A DNA stretch of 64,000 nt from an uncultured Eubacterium sp. (GTDB taxonomy: Bacteria > Bacillota > Clostridia > Oscillospirales > Acutalibacteraceae), in NCBI GenBank assembly GCA_900542875.1, contig UQPH01000002.1, positions 45,918 to 109,917 on the forward strand. Reading direction: 5' to 3'. The position numbers and the translations under genes are program-made. Below are positions 8,346-16,863 of the stretch, piece after piece; position 1 is the first letter of the stretch, and every line of letters starts with the position of its first letter. The notes beneath the pieces were generated by a model. That model had not been told where the DNA came from, made no database searches, and saw only the letters and a program-made list of their open reading frames with translations.

Positions 8346-8635
8346 AAGTCGGGCATTGGGGCACACTTCATAAAGAAGTAATTGGTTTAAGCTTTCTGAG
8401 TTTTGCCCGGTGCACTATTAAAAAATCCCGTTAATACTTGCGTATTAGCGGGATTTTGTTAATGCACACTGAACAAAATCAGTTTGCTTAAACTGCTTTG
8501 CACTTAAAAACCAAAGAAACAGATGAAAGACAAGGCATAATTTGCAGGGCAGGCTTGCCGCCTTCACTGCAAATTTAACGCAGTATTTGGCTTTTAAGCA
8601 TTTATTCCTTATGAAGTGTGCCCCTTGCTCGGCTT
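8346..8635 (+). repeat. Structured dispersed repeat, copy 1 (MITE-like, terminal inverted repeats)
   Basis: This stretch is almost the same as 63194-63501, in the same orientation. The ends carry a perfect 16-bp inverted repeat, GGGGCACACTTCATAA (8358-8373) and its complement (8609-8624), flanked by outer arms AAGTCGGGCA (8346-8355) and TGCTCGGCTT (8626-8635) that pair with G-U wobbles. Inside are a 15-bp hairpin (8423-8437 with 8442-8456), a small CAGTTT/AAACTG hairpin and AATTTGCAG...CTGCAAATT. There is no transposase or other frame. It fills most of the space between the GtrB-like gene and the response regulator. It could be a non-autonomous element or a structured RNA. Confidence 0.8.
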
Positions 8636-8719
8636 TTTAATTTACGATTTAGTAATAATCATTGCCAGGGCAGGCGGGTTTATGTTATCATTCAGTTAAA
8701 GAGGTAAGGCGGTGGCGTT

Positions 8720-9388
8720 ATGAATGAAAAAATATTTTTGCTGGAGGACGATGCATATTTGCGTGACGGACTGAGTGAGATGCTCTCCGGTCAGGGTTAT
8801 GCCGTTACGGCAACCGAAACGATTTCGCAGGCAAGGGGAATTATTGCGTCGGGCGTCTTTGATTTGATTATCCTTGATGTTATGCTTCCCGACGGAAGCG
8901 GTCTTGACTTTTGTGCATCGCTGAGAGCCTCGGGCGTTACTTCACCGATACTGTTTTTGACTGCGTGCGACGATGAAATAAATATCGTAAAAGGGCTCGA
9001 CTCGGGTGCCGATGATTATGTTACAAAACCTTTTAAGCTATTGGAACTGATGTCGAGAGTGCGTGCGCTCATCAGACGCTCGGGGAACAATTTGTCTCTC
9101 GTCAGCAGTGACGGCATAGTTATTGATATGAATAATATGACTGTTAAAAAGAATAACGAAACCATATTTCTTACAAAAACGGAGTTTCAGATTTTATGCT
9201 GTCTTATTCGCAACAGCGGCGTTATCGTTACCCGTGATACGCTTTTGAAAAATATATGGGACGAGAGCGGAAACTTTATTTATGACAATACGCTGAGCGT
9301 GCACATGAGCCGCCTCAGAGAAAAAATCGGCTTTGAGCATATCGTTACGGTAAGAGGCGTGGGATACAGATGGGAGGACGCAAGATGA
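8720..9388 (+). CDS. OmpR-family response regulator
   Basis: 222 residues. The receiver domain shows the acidic pair EDD (residues 9-11), phosphoacceptor Asp53 in LIILDVMLPDGSG, and the TKPF switch motif. The C-terminal winged helix includes LTKTEFQILCCL and ends with VRGVGYRWE. The stop overlaps the kinase start in ATGA, so the pair is co-translated. The ATPase, permease and anchored protein that follow suggest it senses an antimicrobial or envelope signal and controls that transporter, as in Bce-type modules. Confidence 0.92.
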   Translation: MNEKIFLLEDDAYLRDGLSEMLSGQGYAVTATETISQARGIIASGVFDLIILDVMLPDGSGLDFCASLRASGVTSPILFLTACDDEINIVKGLDSGADDYVTKPFKLLELMSRVRALIRRSGNNLSLVSSDGIVIDMNNMTVKKNNETIFLTKTEFQILCCLIRNSGVIVTRDTLLKNIWDESGNFIYDNTLSVHMSRLREKIGFEHIVTVRGVGYRWEDAR

Positions 9389-10290
9389 CGGCGGCTATTG
9401 TATCGGGTACGCTTATTGCGGCTTTGATTATTGCTTGCGTTGTGCTTATCGAAAAACAGCGCAGACTGAAAAAAGACGTTAGAAATCTTACAGAGCAGAT
9501 TGAGGATTTTCTGAATAATGACAAGATGACTCCGTTTAGCCTTTACGATAATGATTTTGCAAAGCTGCAAAATTCCGTTTCGGATTTGGAAGAATTGGTT
9601 AAGTTGGAGCAAAATAAACTGGCGGCGGAGAGCAGAAAAAATACTGAATTTATTTCAGACATATCACACCAGCTCAAAACTCCGATTGCGGCGATAAAAC
9701 TTTATTGTGAGATGGACAACGAAACGAAACCCAGCCCACACAACACAAAAGAACTTGAGCTTATATCGAAAATGGAGAGCCTTGTGTACCAGCTTTTGCG
9801 TTTGGAAAAAATTAAGACGGGCGACATTTATTGCGAGGATTATAAATGTTGTGACCTGTCTGCACTCATAAAGGGAATAATAAGCGATTTTAAGCCTTTT
9901 TATCCCAATAAAACCTTTGCCGTTATCGGAGAGAGTAAAATGAGATGCAGCATAAATTGGCTTGGCGAGGCTATTTCAAATGTGATAAAAAATGCGTGCG
10001 AGCATACTGCGGATGACGGGTGCATAAAGGTTGAAATAAGCGATACAGGACATGCCTCAATAATTAAAATTTCCGACAACGGCGGCGGAGCGGATGAGGA
10101 CGATTTGAAAAACCTATTCATTCGTTTTTATAAATCTAAGGAGTCGAGCGAGAAAAGCACGGGCATAGGTCTTGCCATAGCAAAGGCGGTTGTGGAACGG
10201 CACCACGGGGTAATATCTGCCGAAAATCAGGGCGACGGTTTGGTATTGAGCATATGCCTGCCGCATATAGAAGCAAACGAAATTATATAA
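9385..10290 (+). CDS. Sensor histidine kinase with a single N-terminal membrane helix
   Basis: 301 residues. Residues 4-22 form one membrane helix with no extracytoplasmic sensor domain. A charged linker leads to the HisKA box with His95 (SDISHQLKTPIAAIK), followed by an N box (NVIKNACEH), G1 DNGGGADEDD and G2 STGIGLAIAKAV. I start at ATG 9385, which overlaps the regulator stop and follows GGAGG by seven bases; the upstream in-frame ATG has no such site. With no sensor domain, it may take its signal from the neighbouring permease, as BceS-like kinases do. Confidence 0.9.
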   Translation: MTAAIVSGTLIAALIIACVVLIEKQRRLKKDVRNLTEQIEDFLNNDKMTPFSLYDNDFAKLQNSVSDLEELVKLEQNKLAAESRKNTEFISDISHQLKTPIAAIKLYCEMDNETKPSPHNTKELELISKMESLVYQLLRLEKIKTGDIYCEDYKCCDLSALIKGIISDFKPFYPNKTFAVIGESKMRCSINWLGEAISNVIKNACEHTADDGCIKVEISDTGHASIIKISDNGGGADEDDLKNLFIRFYKSKESSEKSTGIGLAIAKAVVERHHGVISAENQGDGLVLSICLPHIEANEII

Positions 10291-10298
10291 AGCAATAA

Positions 10299-10336
10299 AA
10301 GAAATCAACCTTGTTATAAAACGGGGTTGATTTCTT
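10299..10336 (+). terminator. Hairpin between the kinase and the ABC ATPase
   Basis: AAGAAATCAACC (10299-10310) and GGTTGATTTCTT (10325-10336) are perfectly complementary with a 14-nt loop. Only a weak T-run follows. It probably ends or attenuates the two-component transcript before the transporter genes. Confidence 0.6.
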
Positions 10337-10339
10337 GTA

Positions 10340-10370
10340 ATATCTTACGATTTTTTAAGACGGGCGTAAG
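10340..10370. promoter_or_regulatory. Inverted repeat upstream of the ABC ATPase, candidate response-regulator site
   Basis: TCTTACG and CGTAAGA, separated by 14-15 nt, lie about 55 bp upstream of the ATPase start. The position suits an activator site for the adjacent response regulator. No clear sigma-A promoter was recognised nearby. Confidence 0.3.
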
Positions 10371-10422
10371 ATTGTTGAAAGACATATGTGATATATTGAA
10401 AGCAGAAAGAAGGGCGATTTAT

Positions 10423-11109
10423 ATGAACATTATTTCGTGTAATGAATTGACTAAGGAATATATGAGCGGAGACAGCGTTATTAAGGCTGTTGATAATATC
10501 AGCGTTGAATTTGAGCAGGGAGAATTCTGCGCCATTACGGGTCCGAGCGGCTCGGGCAAGTCCACTCTTTTGCATATGCTATCCTCTTTGGAAAATCCCA
10601 CTTCGGGATATGTTCTGTATAATGATGCCAAACTTGGAGATTACAGCGACAATCAGCTTTCCATTCTTCGCAGGAGACGCTTCGGTTTTGTGTTTCAGGC
10701 ATACAATCTTGTAAACGAACTTACGGGAATGGAAAATATTTTGCTTCCGATTATGCTTGATTCAAAAAAAGCGGACGAAAAATATTTGGAAAGAATAGTA
10801 AACATATTAGGAATAAAAGACAGGCTCGAGCATCTGCCGTCTGCACTTTCGGGCGGACAACAGCAAAGAATTGCGATAGCAAGAGCACTTGCAAATAAGC
10901 CGTCAATTCTTTTTGCGGATGAGCCGACGGGAAATTTGGATAAAAAAAGCGGAGAAGAGGTGCTTACTCTTCTTAAATATGCTGCCGACGAGCTTGGCGT
11001 TACGCTGATACTCGTTACCCACGACCTTCATGTTGCGGAACAGGCAGACAGGATTTTAACCATTGAGGACGGAAAAATCGTCAGAGATTCAAGGTCAGAG
11101 GTGGTATGA
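10423..11109 (+). CDS. ABC transporter ATP-binding protein (MacB/LolD/BceA type)
   Basis: 228 residues. Walker A TGPSGSGKST, Q-loop FVFQAYNLVNELT, signature LSGGQQQRIAIARAL, Walker B ILFADEPTGNLD and switch VTHD are all present. The size and the NLVNELT and EPTGNLD patterns place it in the MacB-like group that couples to FtsX-domain permeases. The ATG at 10423 follows AGAAGGGCG; upstream in-frame residues run back into the hairpin and are excluded. The stop overlaps the start of the permease gene. Confidence 0.92.
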   Translation: MNIISCNELTKEYMSGDSVIKAVDNISVEFEQGEFCAITGPSGSGKSTLLHMLSSLENPTSGYVLYNDAKLGDYSDNQLSILRRRRFGFVFQAYNLVNELTGMENILLPIMLDSKKADEKYLERIVNILGIKDRLEHLPSALSGGQQQRIAIARALANKPSILFADEPTGNLDKKSGEEVLTLLKYAADELGVTLILVTHDLHVAEQADRILTIEDGKIVRDSRSEVV

Positions 11110-13799
11110 TGAAAAACAAATTAACCGTTAATGATATTGCTTTTGCAAACATAAGGCAGAGAAAAAAGCAATATTTGATAATGATTATCGGTATAGTTCT
11201 TGCTATGGTTTTTTCCGGCAGTATCGTATTTTTTATGGCGGCGGCAAAGGAAACTTCGCATGCCGAATATGTGGATAACTGCGGCTGTCAGGACACTGTC
11301 ATCGACATACCGTCATTCGGCGATAAGGATTATGAAAAGGCAAAGAACAGCGGCGCTGTGGACGATTATGCCATAGTTGATATTTTGGGTTATGCGTATA
11401 AGAGCGATAAGTTCAAAAGGCTCGGTTCTGCAGTCGGCAGAGCAAATGATAAGTTCAGAGAAATATCAAACCAAAGACTGCTTGAGGGCAGACTGCCCGA
11501 GGCGGAAAACGAAATAGCCATAGAGAGCGAGGCACTGAAAAAACTCGATTACCGCAATGCAAGCGTCGGAAGTACAATCAGCCTGAAATTTATGGTGCAA
11601 AATGCTCAGGGTTACGCTCAAACCGTTGATAAGGAGTATGTTGTAATCGGTATTCTAAAGGATAAAAAGAGCAATATAGGATATTCGTTTTTTTCCTATG
11701 ACGAGTACGACACTTCGATACCGGCGATTTTTGTGGCGGATAATACGATTTTGGAGTCGGGAGGCAAGGCAAAGCAAATTGCCTATCTTGAGGGAACGCA
11801 AAAAAGAAATAATACATTTAACGATTATTTGGCAAAGAATTACGGCGAAGATTTAGAGTATGATATATGCAGTACGAATTTTGATTCTTCATCTGTTTTG
11901 GATTACTATCAATTTGCAAACGGTGATTTGATTATCTTCATTGCCCTTTTGCTCGTGTTTACATCCTGTGTGGGAATAGTCAATTCGTTTAACAATAACC
12001 TCAAGGAACGCAGACAGCAGATAGGTATGCTCAGGGCAGTCGGCACAACAAGGCGGCAGATAATACGCATTTTCGGCAGAGAGGCGTTTATTATAGCACT
12101 TATTTCTACGCCGATAAGTATTTTGATTTCGTATTTGCTTGTGTATCTGGGTATCAATTTAATGAGCGACAATGCGGTTATGACAAAGAGCATTTGGACG
12201 CTTCCGATTGCAGCGGTTATAAATATGACGGTCGTTATGCTTGCGGCACTTGTGCCGTTGATTTTTGCATCGCACATTTCGCCCATGCAGGCTATCAGGG
12301 ATGTCAGGATTCAGCGAAAGGCTAAGGTAAAAAAGATTCATTCAAAGATGCAATATAAACCTGCCGCTCATCTTGCAAGGCGAAACGGTCAGTTTTATAA
12401 GGGAAGCAAAATTGCGGTGGGCGTAATTCTTTCACTGTCGGTTATGCTGTCGGCGTTCGGATTTTCTTATCTTTCGTATGAAAAGGATAATAAAACGGTC
12501 ATACCGTATGATTACGTATTTTGGTGCGGAAATTCGGATAATAGTCTCAGCGATGCAGATAAGCAAAATATCGCCTCCAATCCGCTCGTGGAGACCGTAG
12601 TCGGTGAAAAGAGCATAAGCTCTGCTATTAAGGCGGACTATTCGAGTATGTTTATGCGTGTTATGAATCCCGACCGGTTCCTTTACAATTACGACAGCGA
12701 TAACGAGGATTATTCGTTTCCTACCACTGTGGAAGAGTATAAGAACCGTATTCAAAATAATAAGGGAGAACCGTACGCTCCCGACGAGTTTGAGGGACCG
12801 GGAATTACGGACGATATGTGGAGTATGACGATTAATTCGTATGACCGAGACATCCTCTCAAAGTTAGAAGACAAGGTTTACGACGGAAAAATAGATTATA
12901 ACAAACTCCGCTCGGGTGAGGAGGTTATACTCGTTATGCCGAAAAAGGCGGAACTTATGGTGCGTCTTTATCATAACGGAATGGGCTCCCATTATAATTA
13001 TGACGATGATGTGGGAAAGCCCAAAAACCTATATAAAACCGTTATGACCGAAAACAGTCCGTACAAGGCAGGCGATGAAATTGAGGTGTATTCATCAGCG
13101 GACAAGGCGTTTAAGACGGTTAGGATAGGCGCTTTGGTTTCATGCTCCAATGACAGCAATATAATAGGTAACATTATTTCGACTTATTCTCCGCATATAA
13201 TTACAAGCAATGACGGAATACTGAATTTTAATAAAGAGGCAGGATATGAAAACTTATATATCAGCCTTTATGATGAGCCGAACGACAAAACCGATGCGGA
13301 GTTTACAGAGTTTCTCGACGAATATAAACTGAAGTATGACGGCTTTGTAACCTCGGCATACGAGGATAACCAAACGATTGAAAAGAACTACCGCTCAATG
13401 GTTACGGCGATGCTTGTTGTGCTGATTACAGGCTTTGCCGTATGTGTAAGCATAATAAATAATTCGATTACCGCCCAGATAAGGGAGAATAAGAGAGTTA
13501 TAGGAACTCTGCGTGCTGTCGGTGCAAGCAGGAGTGAACTGGTTAAATCATACTGCTTAAGAATGCTGTCTATGTTCACTTGGGGAGCGGGAGTCGGCTT
13601 TGGTCTTTACATCATAGGATTTATTGTAATTAAAATTTTGTGCAGATATTTGCCGGATATGGGATTAAATCTTGTGTTTAGTCCGTGGGCATCGGTAATT
13701 ATGGTTGCGGTGCTGTTCGTATTTTGCTTTATTAATCTGTTTTCAAAGATCAGCAAGGAAATGAAAAACAGTATTGTTGAAAATATAAGGGAGTTATGA
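11109..13799 (+). CDS. FtsX-domain ABC permease, large
   Basis: 896 residues. One membrane helix (about 20-42) precedes a large extracytoplasmic region, then three helices with an FtsX domain (LLVFTSCVGIVNSFNNNLKE ...) near 275-390. Another helix near 432-452 leads to a second extracytoplasmic region, and a second FtsX domain (RENKRVIGTLRAVGASRSEL) fills the C-terminus. This is the duplicated-FtsX layout of mechanotransmission or export permeases such as YtrF/BceB relatives. Two ATGs occur at 11106 and 11109; the second has better spacing from AGAGG. It works with the ATPase just upstream. Confidence 0.88.
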   Translation: MKNKLTVNDIAFANIRQRKKQYLIMIIGIVLAMVFSGSIVFFMAAAKETSHAEYVDNCGCQDTVIDIPSFGDKDYEKAKNSGAVDDYAIVDILGYAYKSDKFKRLGSAVGRANDKFREISNQRLLEGRLPEAENEIAIESEALKKLDYRNASVGSTISLKFMVQNAQGYAQTVDKEYVVIGILKDKKSNIGYSFFSYDEYDTSIPAIFVADNTILESGGKAKQIAYLEGTQKRNNTFNDYLAKNYGEDLEYDICSTNFDSSSVLDYYQFANGDLIIFIALLLVFTSCVGIVNSFNNNLKERRQQIGMLRAVGTTRRQIIRIFGREAFIIALISTPISILISYLLVYLGINLMSDNAVMTKSIWTLPIAAVINMTVVMLAALVPLIFASHISPMQAIRDVRIQRKAKVKKIHSKMQYKPAAHLARRNGQFYKGSKIAVGVILSLSVMLSAFGFSYLSYEKDNKTVIPYDYVFWCGNSDNSLSDADKQNIASNPLVETVVGEKSISSAIKADYSSMFMRVMNPDRFLYNYDSDNEDYSFPTTVEEYKNRIQNNKGEPYAPDEFEGPGITDDMWSMTINSYDRDILSKLEDKVYDGKIDYNKLRSGEEVILVMPKKAELMVRLYHNGMGSHYNYDDDVGKPKNLYKTVMTENSPYKAGDEIEVYSSADKAFKTVRIGALVSCSNDSNIIGNIISTYSPHIITSNDGILNFNKEAGYENLYISLYDEPNDKTDAEFTEFLDEYKLKYDGFVTSAYEDNQTIEKNYRSMVTAMLVVLITGFAVCVSIINNSITAQIRENKRVIGTLRAVGASRSELVKSYCLRMLSMFTWGAGVGFGLYIIGFIVIKILCRYLPDMGLNLVFSPWASVIMVAVLFVFCFINLFSKISKEMKNSIVENIREL

Positions 13800-14743
13800 T
13801 GAAAAAATTATTATCTTTATTAGTATCGGTTTTGCTTTGCGTTTGCATGCTTGTGCCGTGTGCAACAGTTTTTGCAGAGGAGGACGAGGCTCAGACACCG
13901 GTAAACTCTTCTGTTCCGAGATTTATGCTCACTTCGTACAGTATTGACGGCGGATATGTTTCTCCGTTGGAACAGAAGGAACTTTCTCTCACGCTGAAGA
14001 ATTACAGCAGGGACAAGGCGATATATAATGTTAAACTGTCGCTTACAGACGACAGTGCGGAAATTCAGCCCGATGGTACGGGTACTGCCTTTGTGCAAAA
14101 AATAAATGCGGGTGCATCATATACTTGGAAACTTAAAATAGGCGCAACTCCCACTGCTTCCGTGGGAAATCATAAACTTACGGTTTCAAGTGAGTATGAG
14201 GACGAATACCATTCTGCGTTTTCTAATTCGGACACCGTAATCGTCGGCGTAAAGCAAAAGACGGAACTTTCTTACGACGGGATTGTGCTTGCCTCAAGGC
14301 TTACTCAGGACAGTTCATCGTCGATGAATGCGGTGCTGATGAACACGGGCAAATCCGTAATAAGAAATGCCAAAGTGTCGCTTGATGTTGAAGGAGTTAC
14401 AACGGGCGGAGTGCTGTTTATCGGAGAAGTGCCTGTCGGTGAAAGCAAAAGCGGAACGATTAATTTTATGGTTGATTCGTCTGCCGAGGGCGAAATCAAG
14501 GGTACTGCAACAATCACCTATGAAAATGACTTCGGCGAGGAGTTCAGTCAGACGGTTGAACTTACTTCAAATGTTGAACCTAAAAAGGAAGAAACCGAGC
14601 AGGAGCAGGAAAAACAACCTAAGTATAGATTGTGGTGGGCGTTTATGCTCGGCGGTTTAGTCATAGGCGGCGGAATCGGTGCGGCTGTTCCGATTGCGGT
14701 TAACTCTTATAAAAAACGCAAGGAGGACGAACTCAGACTTTGA
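13799..14743 (+). CDS. Secreted, membrane-anchored CARDB/S-layer-like protein of the ABC operon
   Basis: 314 residues. An N-terminal signal peptide (MKKLLSLLVSVLLCVCMLVP, cleavage likely after VFA) is followed by two Ig-like/CARDB beta domains (residues about 35-140 and 145-255). An acidic linker (EPKKEETEQEQEKQ), a C-terminal membrane helix (about 281-300) and a short basic tail complete it. This is the architecture of COG1361-type proteins found beside MacB-like transporters in Clostridia. The second of two adjacent ATGs fits the GGGAG site better. It probably forms an outer-face scaffold or adaptor for the permease; this role is inferred. Confidence 0.7.
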   Translation: MKKLLSLLVSVLLCVCMLVPCATVFAEEDEAQTPVNSSVPRFMLTSYSIDGGYVSPLEQKELSLTLKNYSRDKAIYNVKLSLTDDSAEIQPDGTGTAFVQKINAGASYTWKLKIGATPTASVGNHKLTVSSEYEDEYHSAFSNSDTVIVGVKQKTELSYDGIVLASRLTQDSSSSMNAVLMNTGKSVIRNAKVSLDVEGVTTGGVLFIGEVPVGESKSGTINFMVDSSAEGEIKGTATITYENDFGEEFSQTVELTSNVEPKKEETEQEQEKQPKYRLWWAFMLGGLVIGGGIGAAVPIAVNSYKKRKEDELRL

Positions 14744-14806
14744 TAATTTAACCAAAAAGAAGGCGAAATATTCGTCACGCTTTAGTGTGTGAATGAGATA
14801 TTGCTG

Positions 14807-14836
14807 TTGACAAAGGGCTTGATTTGTGATTAGATA
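14807..14836 (+). promoter_or_regulatory. Promoter of the AGCS symporter gene
   Basis: TTGACA (14807-14812), followed 18 bp later by TAGATA (14831-14836), or 17 bp later by TTAGAT. Confidence 0.55.
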
Positions 14837-14843
14837 ATATATG

Positions 14844-14871
14844 CGGCATTGCTTAAGTATGGGCGATGCCG
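14844..14871 (+). promoter_or_regulatory. 5'-leader hairpin of the AGCS symporter gene
   Basis: CGGCATTGC (14844-14852) and GCGATGCCG (14863-14871) form a 9-bp stem with one G-U pair, followed by TTATATTTTG. It lies between the promoter and the ribosome site, so it may be a small terminator or attenuator or an RNA-stability element. No known riboswitch class is recognised. Confidence 0.4.
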
Positions 14872-14895
14872 TTATATTTTGTTTGGAGAATTGAT

Positions 14896-16284
14896 ATGAC
14901 TGCAATAATTGAAGCGATTTACGGCTTTTTGTGGAACGATTTATTTACACTCAGGTTCGGCGATACGGTTATAGGCATACCGTTGTTGGTTTTGTTGCTT
15001 ATACCTGCCGGAGTTTATTTTACGGTAAGAACAAGGGTTATGCCCATTCGCAAGTTCCCCGAAATGGTGAGAGCACTCGGCGAGAAAAAGGATGACAAAA
15101 GCAGCCTTTCCGCTTTTCAAACTCTGATTGTTTCTACCGCAACGAGAGTAGGTATGGGAAATCTTGTGGGTGTTGTTGCCGCCATTTCGTTCGGCGGAGC
15201 AGGGGCTGTGTTTTGGATGTGGGTGACTGCGATTTTAGGCGCCTCCACCGCTTATGCAGAGGGCACGCTTGCTCAACTTCATAAGAAAAAGGATAAGCTG
15301 TACGGCGGTTATCACGGCGGACCCGCTTATTATATTCATGATTTTGTTGAAAAAAAGCGAAAAAAGAAGATTAAAAAATCCTTTCTTGCACTTTTGTTTG
15401 CGTTCTTCGGATTGTTGTGCTGGTGCGGAATCAGCCAGGTGGTAAGTAATTCCGTTACTTCCGCTTTCAGCAATGCGTTTTCGATACCGCCGATTTATAC
15501 TACTGTCGTTTTGGTTGCCATTGCGGCGGTTATAGTGCTCAGAAAAAACGCAACGGTTAAATTCCTCGATGTAATTGTGCCGATTATGGCGGTGCTTTAT
15601 TTTCTGATTACGATTTTTATTATGCTGAAAAATATCAGGCTTATGCCGTCGGTTTTCTCTCGAATTTTCGAGGAGGCGTTTGGTTTTAAGCAGGCGGTGT
15701 CGGGAGGCTTCGGCGCAGTTCTTATGAACGGAATAAAAAGAGGTCTGTTTTCCAATGAGGCGGGCTCGGGTTCTGCTCCGTGTGCCGCCGCAGCCGCAGA
15801 GGGCAAGAGTCCCGAGGCCATCGGAATGGTGCAGTCTCTCGGCGTCTTGATTGACACCGTTGTTATATGTACCTGTACCGCAATGATTATTTTGCTTGTG
15901 CCGCAGGACATTATCGTTTCTCTTCAGGGAATGGAACTTTTGCAGACGGCTATGAGTTATCATCTCGGACCGATAGGACCGTATTTCATCGCAGTGATTT
16001 TGTTTTTATTCAGTTTTTCCACATTTTTGGGCGTGCTGTTTTACGCTCGCTCGAATGTATCTTATATCTGCGGCGAAAATTGGCTCAGCCAAAATATTTA
16101 TAAGGTAGTCGCACTCGTTATGCTTTTCGTGGGCGGATTGCGTTCGTTCACCGTTGTTTGGGATTTGGGTGATGTCGGAATAGGACTTATGACGATAATT
16201 AATCTTATTGTCCTCATTCCTATGTCAAATGAAGTAATTCCTCTTTTGGACAAAAATAAGAAATCCGTTCGGCATAAGAAATAG
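14896..16284 (+). CDS. AGCS-family alanine/glycine:cation symporter
   Basis: 462 residues with about 10-11 membrane helices. Family marks include TATRVGMGNLVGVVAAISFGG near residues 85-105, GGYHGGPAYYI, and GLFSNEAGSGSAPCAAAAAE around residue 290, which is diagnostic for the AlsT/DagA group. It imports alanine or glycine with sodium or protons. ATG 14896 follows TTTGGAGAA; an in-frame upstream ATG lies in the 5' hairpin. Own promoter and a strong terminator make it a single-gene unit. Confidence 0.92.
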   Translation: MTAIIEAIYGFLWNDLFTLRFGDTVIGIPLLVLLLIPAGVYFTVRTRVMPIRKFPEMVRALGEKKDDKSSLSAFQTLIVSTATRVGMGNLVGVVAAISFGGAGAVFWMWVTAILGASTAYAEGTLAQLHKKKDKLYGGYHGGPAYYIHDFVEKKRKKKIKKSFLALLFAFFGLLCWCGISQVVSNSVTSAFSNAFSIPPIYTTVVLVAIAAVIVLRKNATVKFLDVIVPIMAVLYFLITIFIMLKNIRLMPSVFSRIFEEAFGFKQAVSGGFGAVLMNGIKRGLFSNEAGSGSAPCAAAAAEGKSPEAIGMVQSLGVLIDTVVICTCTAMIILLVPQDIIVSLQGMELLQTAMSYHLGPIGPYFIAVILFLFSFSTFLGVLFYARSNVSYICGENWLSQNIYKVVALVMLFVGGLRSFTVVWDLGDVGIGLMTIINLIVLIPMSNEVIPLLDKNKKSVRHKK

Positions 16285-16292
16285 AATTTTGG

Positions 16293-16336
16293 AGCACTCT
16301 CTGTTTTCTTTTGAAAAAAGAGGGTGCTATTTTTTG
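16293..16336 (+). terminator. Terminator of the AGCS symporter gene
   Basis: AGCACTCTCT (16293-16302) pairs with AGAGGGTGCT (16319-16328) with one G-U pair, followed by ATTTTTTG. Confidence 0.8.
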
Positions 16337-16343
16337 TTTTTGC

Positions 16344-16372
16344 TTGCAAAAGGCGGCTGAATTAAGTATTAT
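16344..16372 (+). promoter_or_regulatory. Promoter of the GH136-like/GH112 operon
   Basis: TTGCAA (16344-16349), 17-bp spacer, TATTAT (16367-16372), 45 bp upstream of the first start codon. Confidence 0.6.
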
Positions 16373-16416
16373 ATAAATACTGTAACTGAAAAATGATTTT
16401 TTATCGGGAGAATGCT

Positions 16417-16863
16417 ATGAATAAAATTATATTTTCCTGCGAGGATGAAAGGAAATATGCTCTTGCCTGCCTTACTTTTGCAAAAAGAATGTCTTTGATA
16501 AGCGATGACAGTCTTGATGCAGTGTACGACAGATGCAACAAAGAGAATGAAAACAGAAAAAAGAAACTCGAAAATAACGAGATTGTTTACGGACCTGTTT
16601 TTCTTTCGCCTATTGAGTATCTCGATTACGAACTTACGAGATTTAAGCTCGATTTTGTGTCGGAAAGCGACAGGGTTAATTATGATTTTAAGCCGATTGC
16701 AAAAAAGGATATGAAGGCTTATTATAAGGCAAACAAGGATTTGTTCACAAGATATAACAGAGAACGCTTTTTCTTTTTTGAGGTTAAAACGGTTATTTAC
16801 AAAAAAATAAGAGAGGAAGAATACGAAAATGAAATCAACGGTATATTACGTCAGCTCTCTTAA
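16417..16863 (+). CDS. Small helical protein, possible N-terminal helper subunit of a split GH136 enzyme
   Basis: 148 residues, charged, mostly helical by composition, no signal peptide or membrane segment. The segment KKDMKAYYKANKDLFTRYNR resembles the helical part of PpiC/SurA-like chaperone folds, but the match is weak. The last 35 bp overlap the start of the beta-helix gene in another frame, so the two products are made together in equal amounts. GH136 lacto-N-biosidases of gut Clostridia are known, as I recall, to need an N-terminal helical domain that can be a separate chain, and bifidobacterial LnbX needs the helper LnbY. That is the basis for the proposed role. ATG 16417 follows CGGGAG. 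Confidence 0.5.
   Translation: MNKIIFSCEDERKYALACLTFAKRMSLISDDSLDAVYDRCNKENENRKKKLENNEIVYGPVFLSPIEYLDYELTRFKLDFVSESDRVNYDFKPIAKKDMKAYYKANKDLFTRYNRERFFFFEVKTVIYKKIREEEYENEINGILRQLS

Noticed and set aside
8346..8635. Insertion sequence
   Set aside because: Terminal inverted repeats are present but there is no transposase frame; kept only as a non-autonomous repeat.
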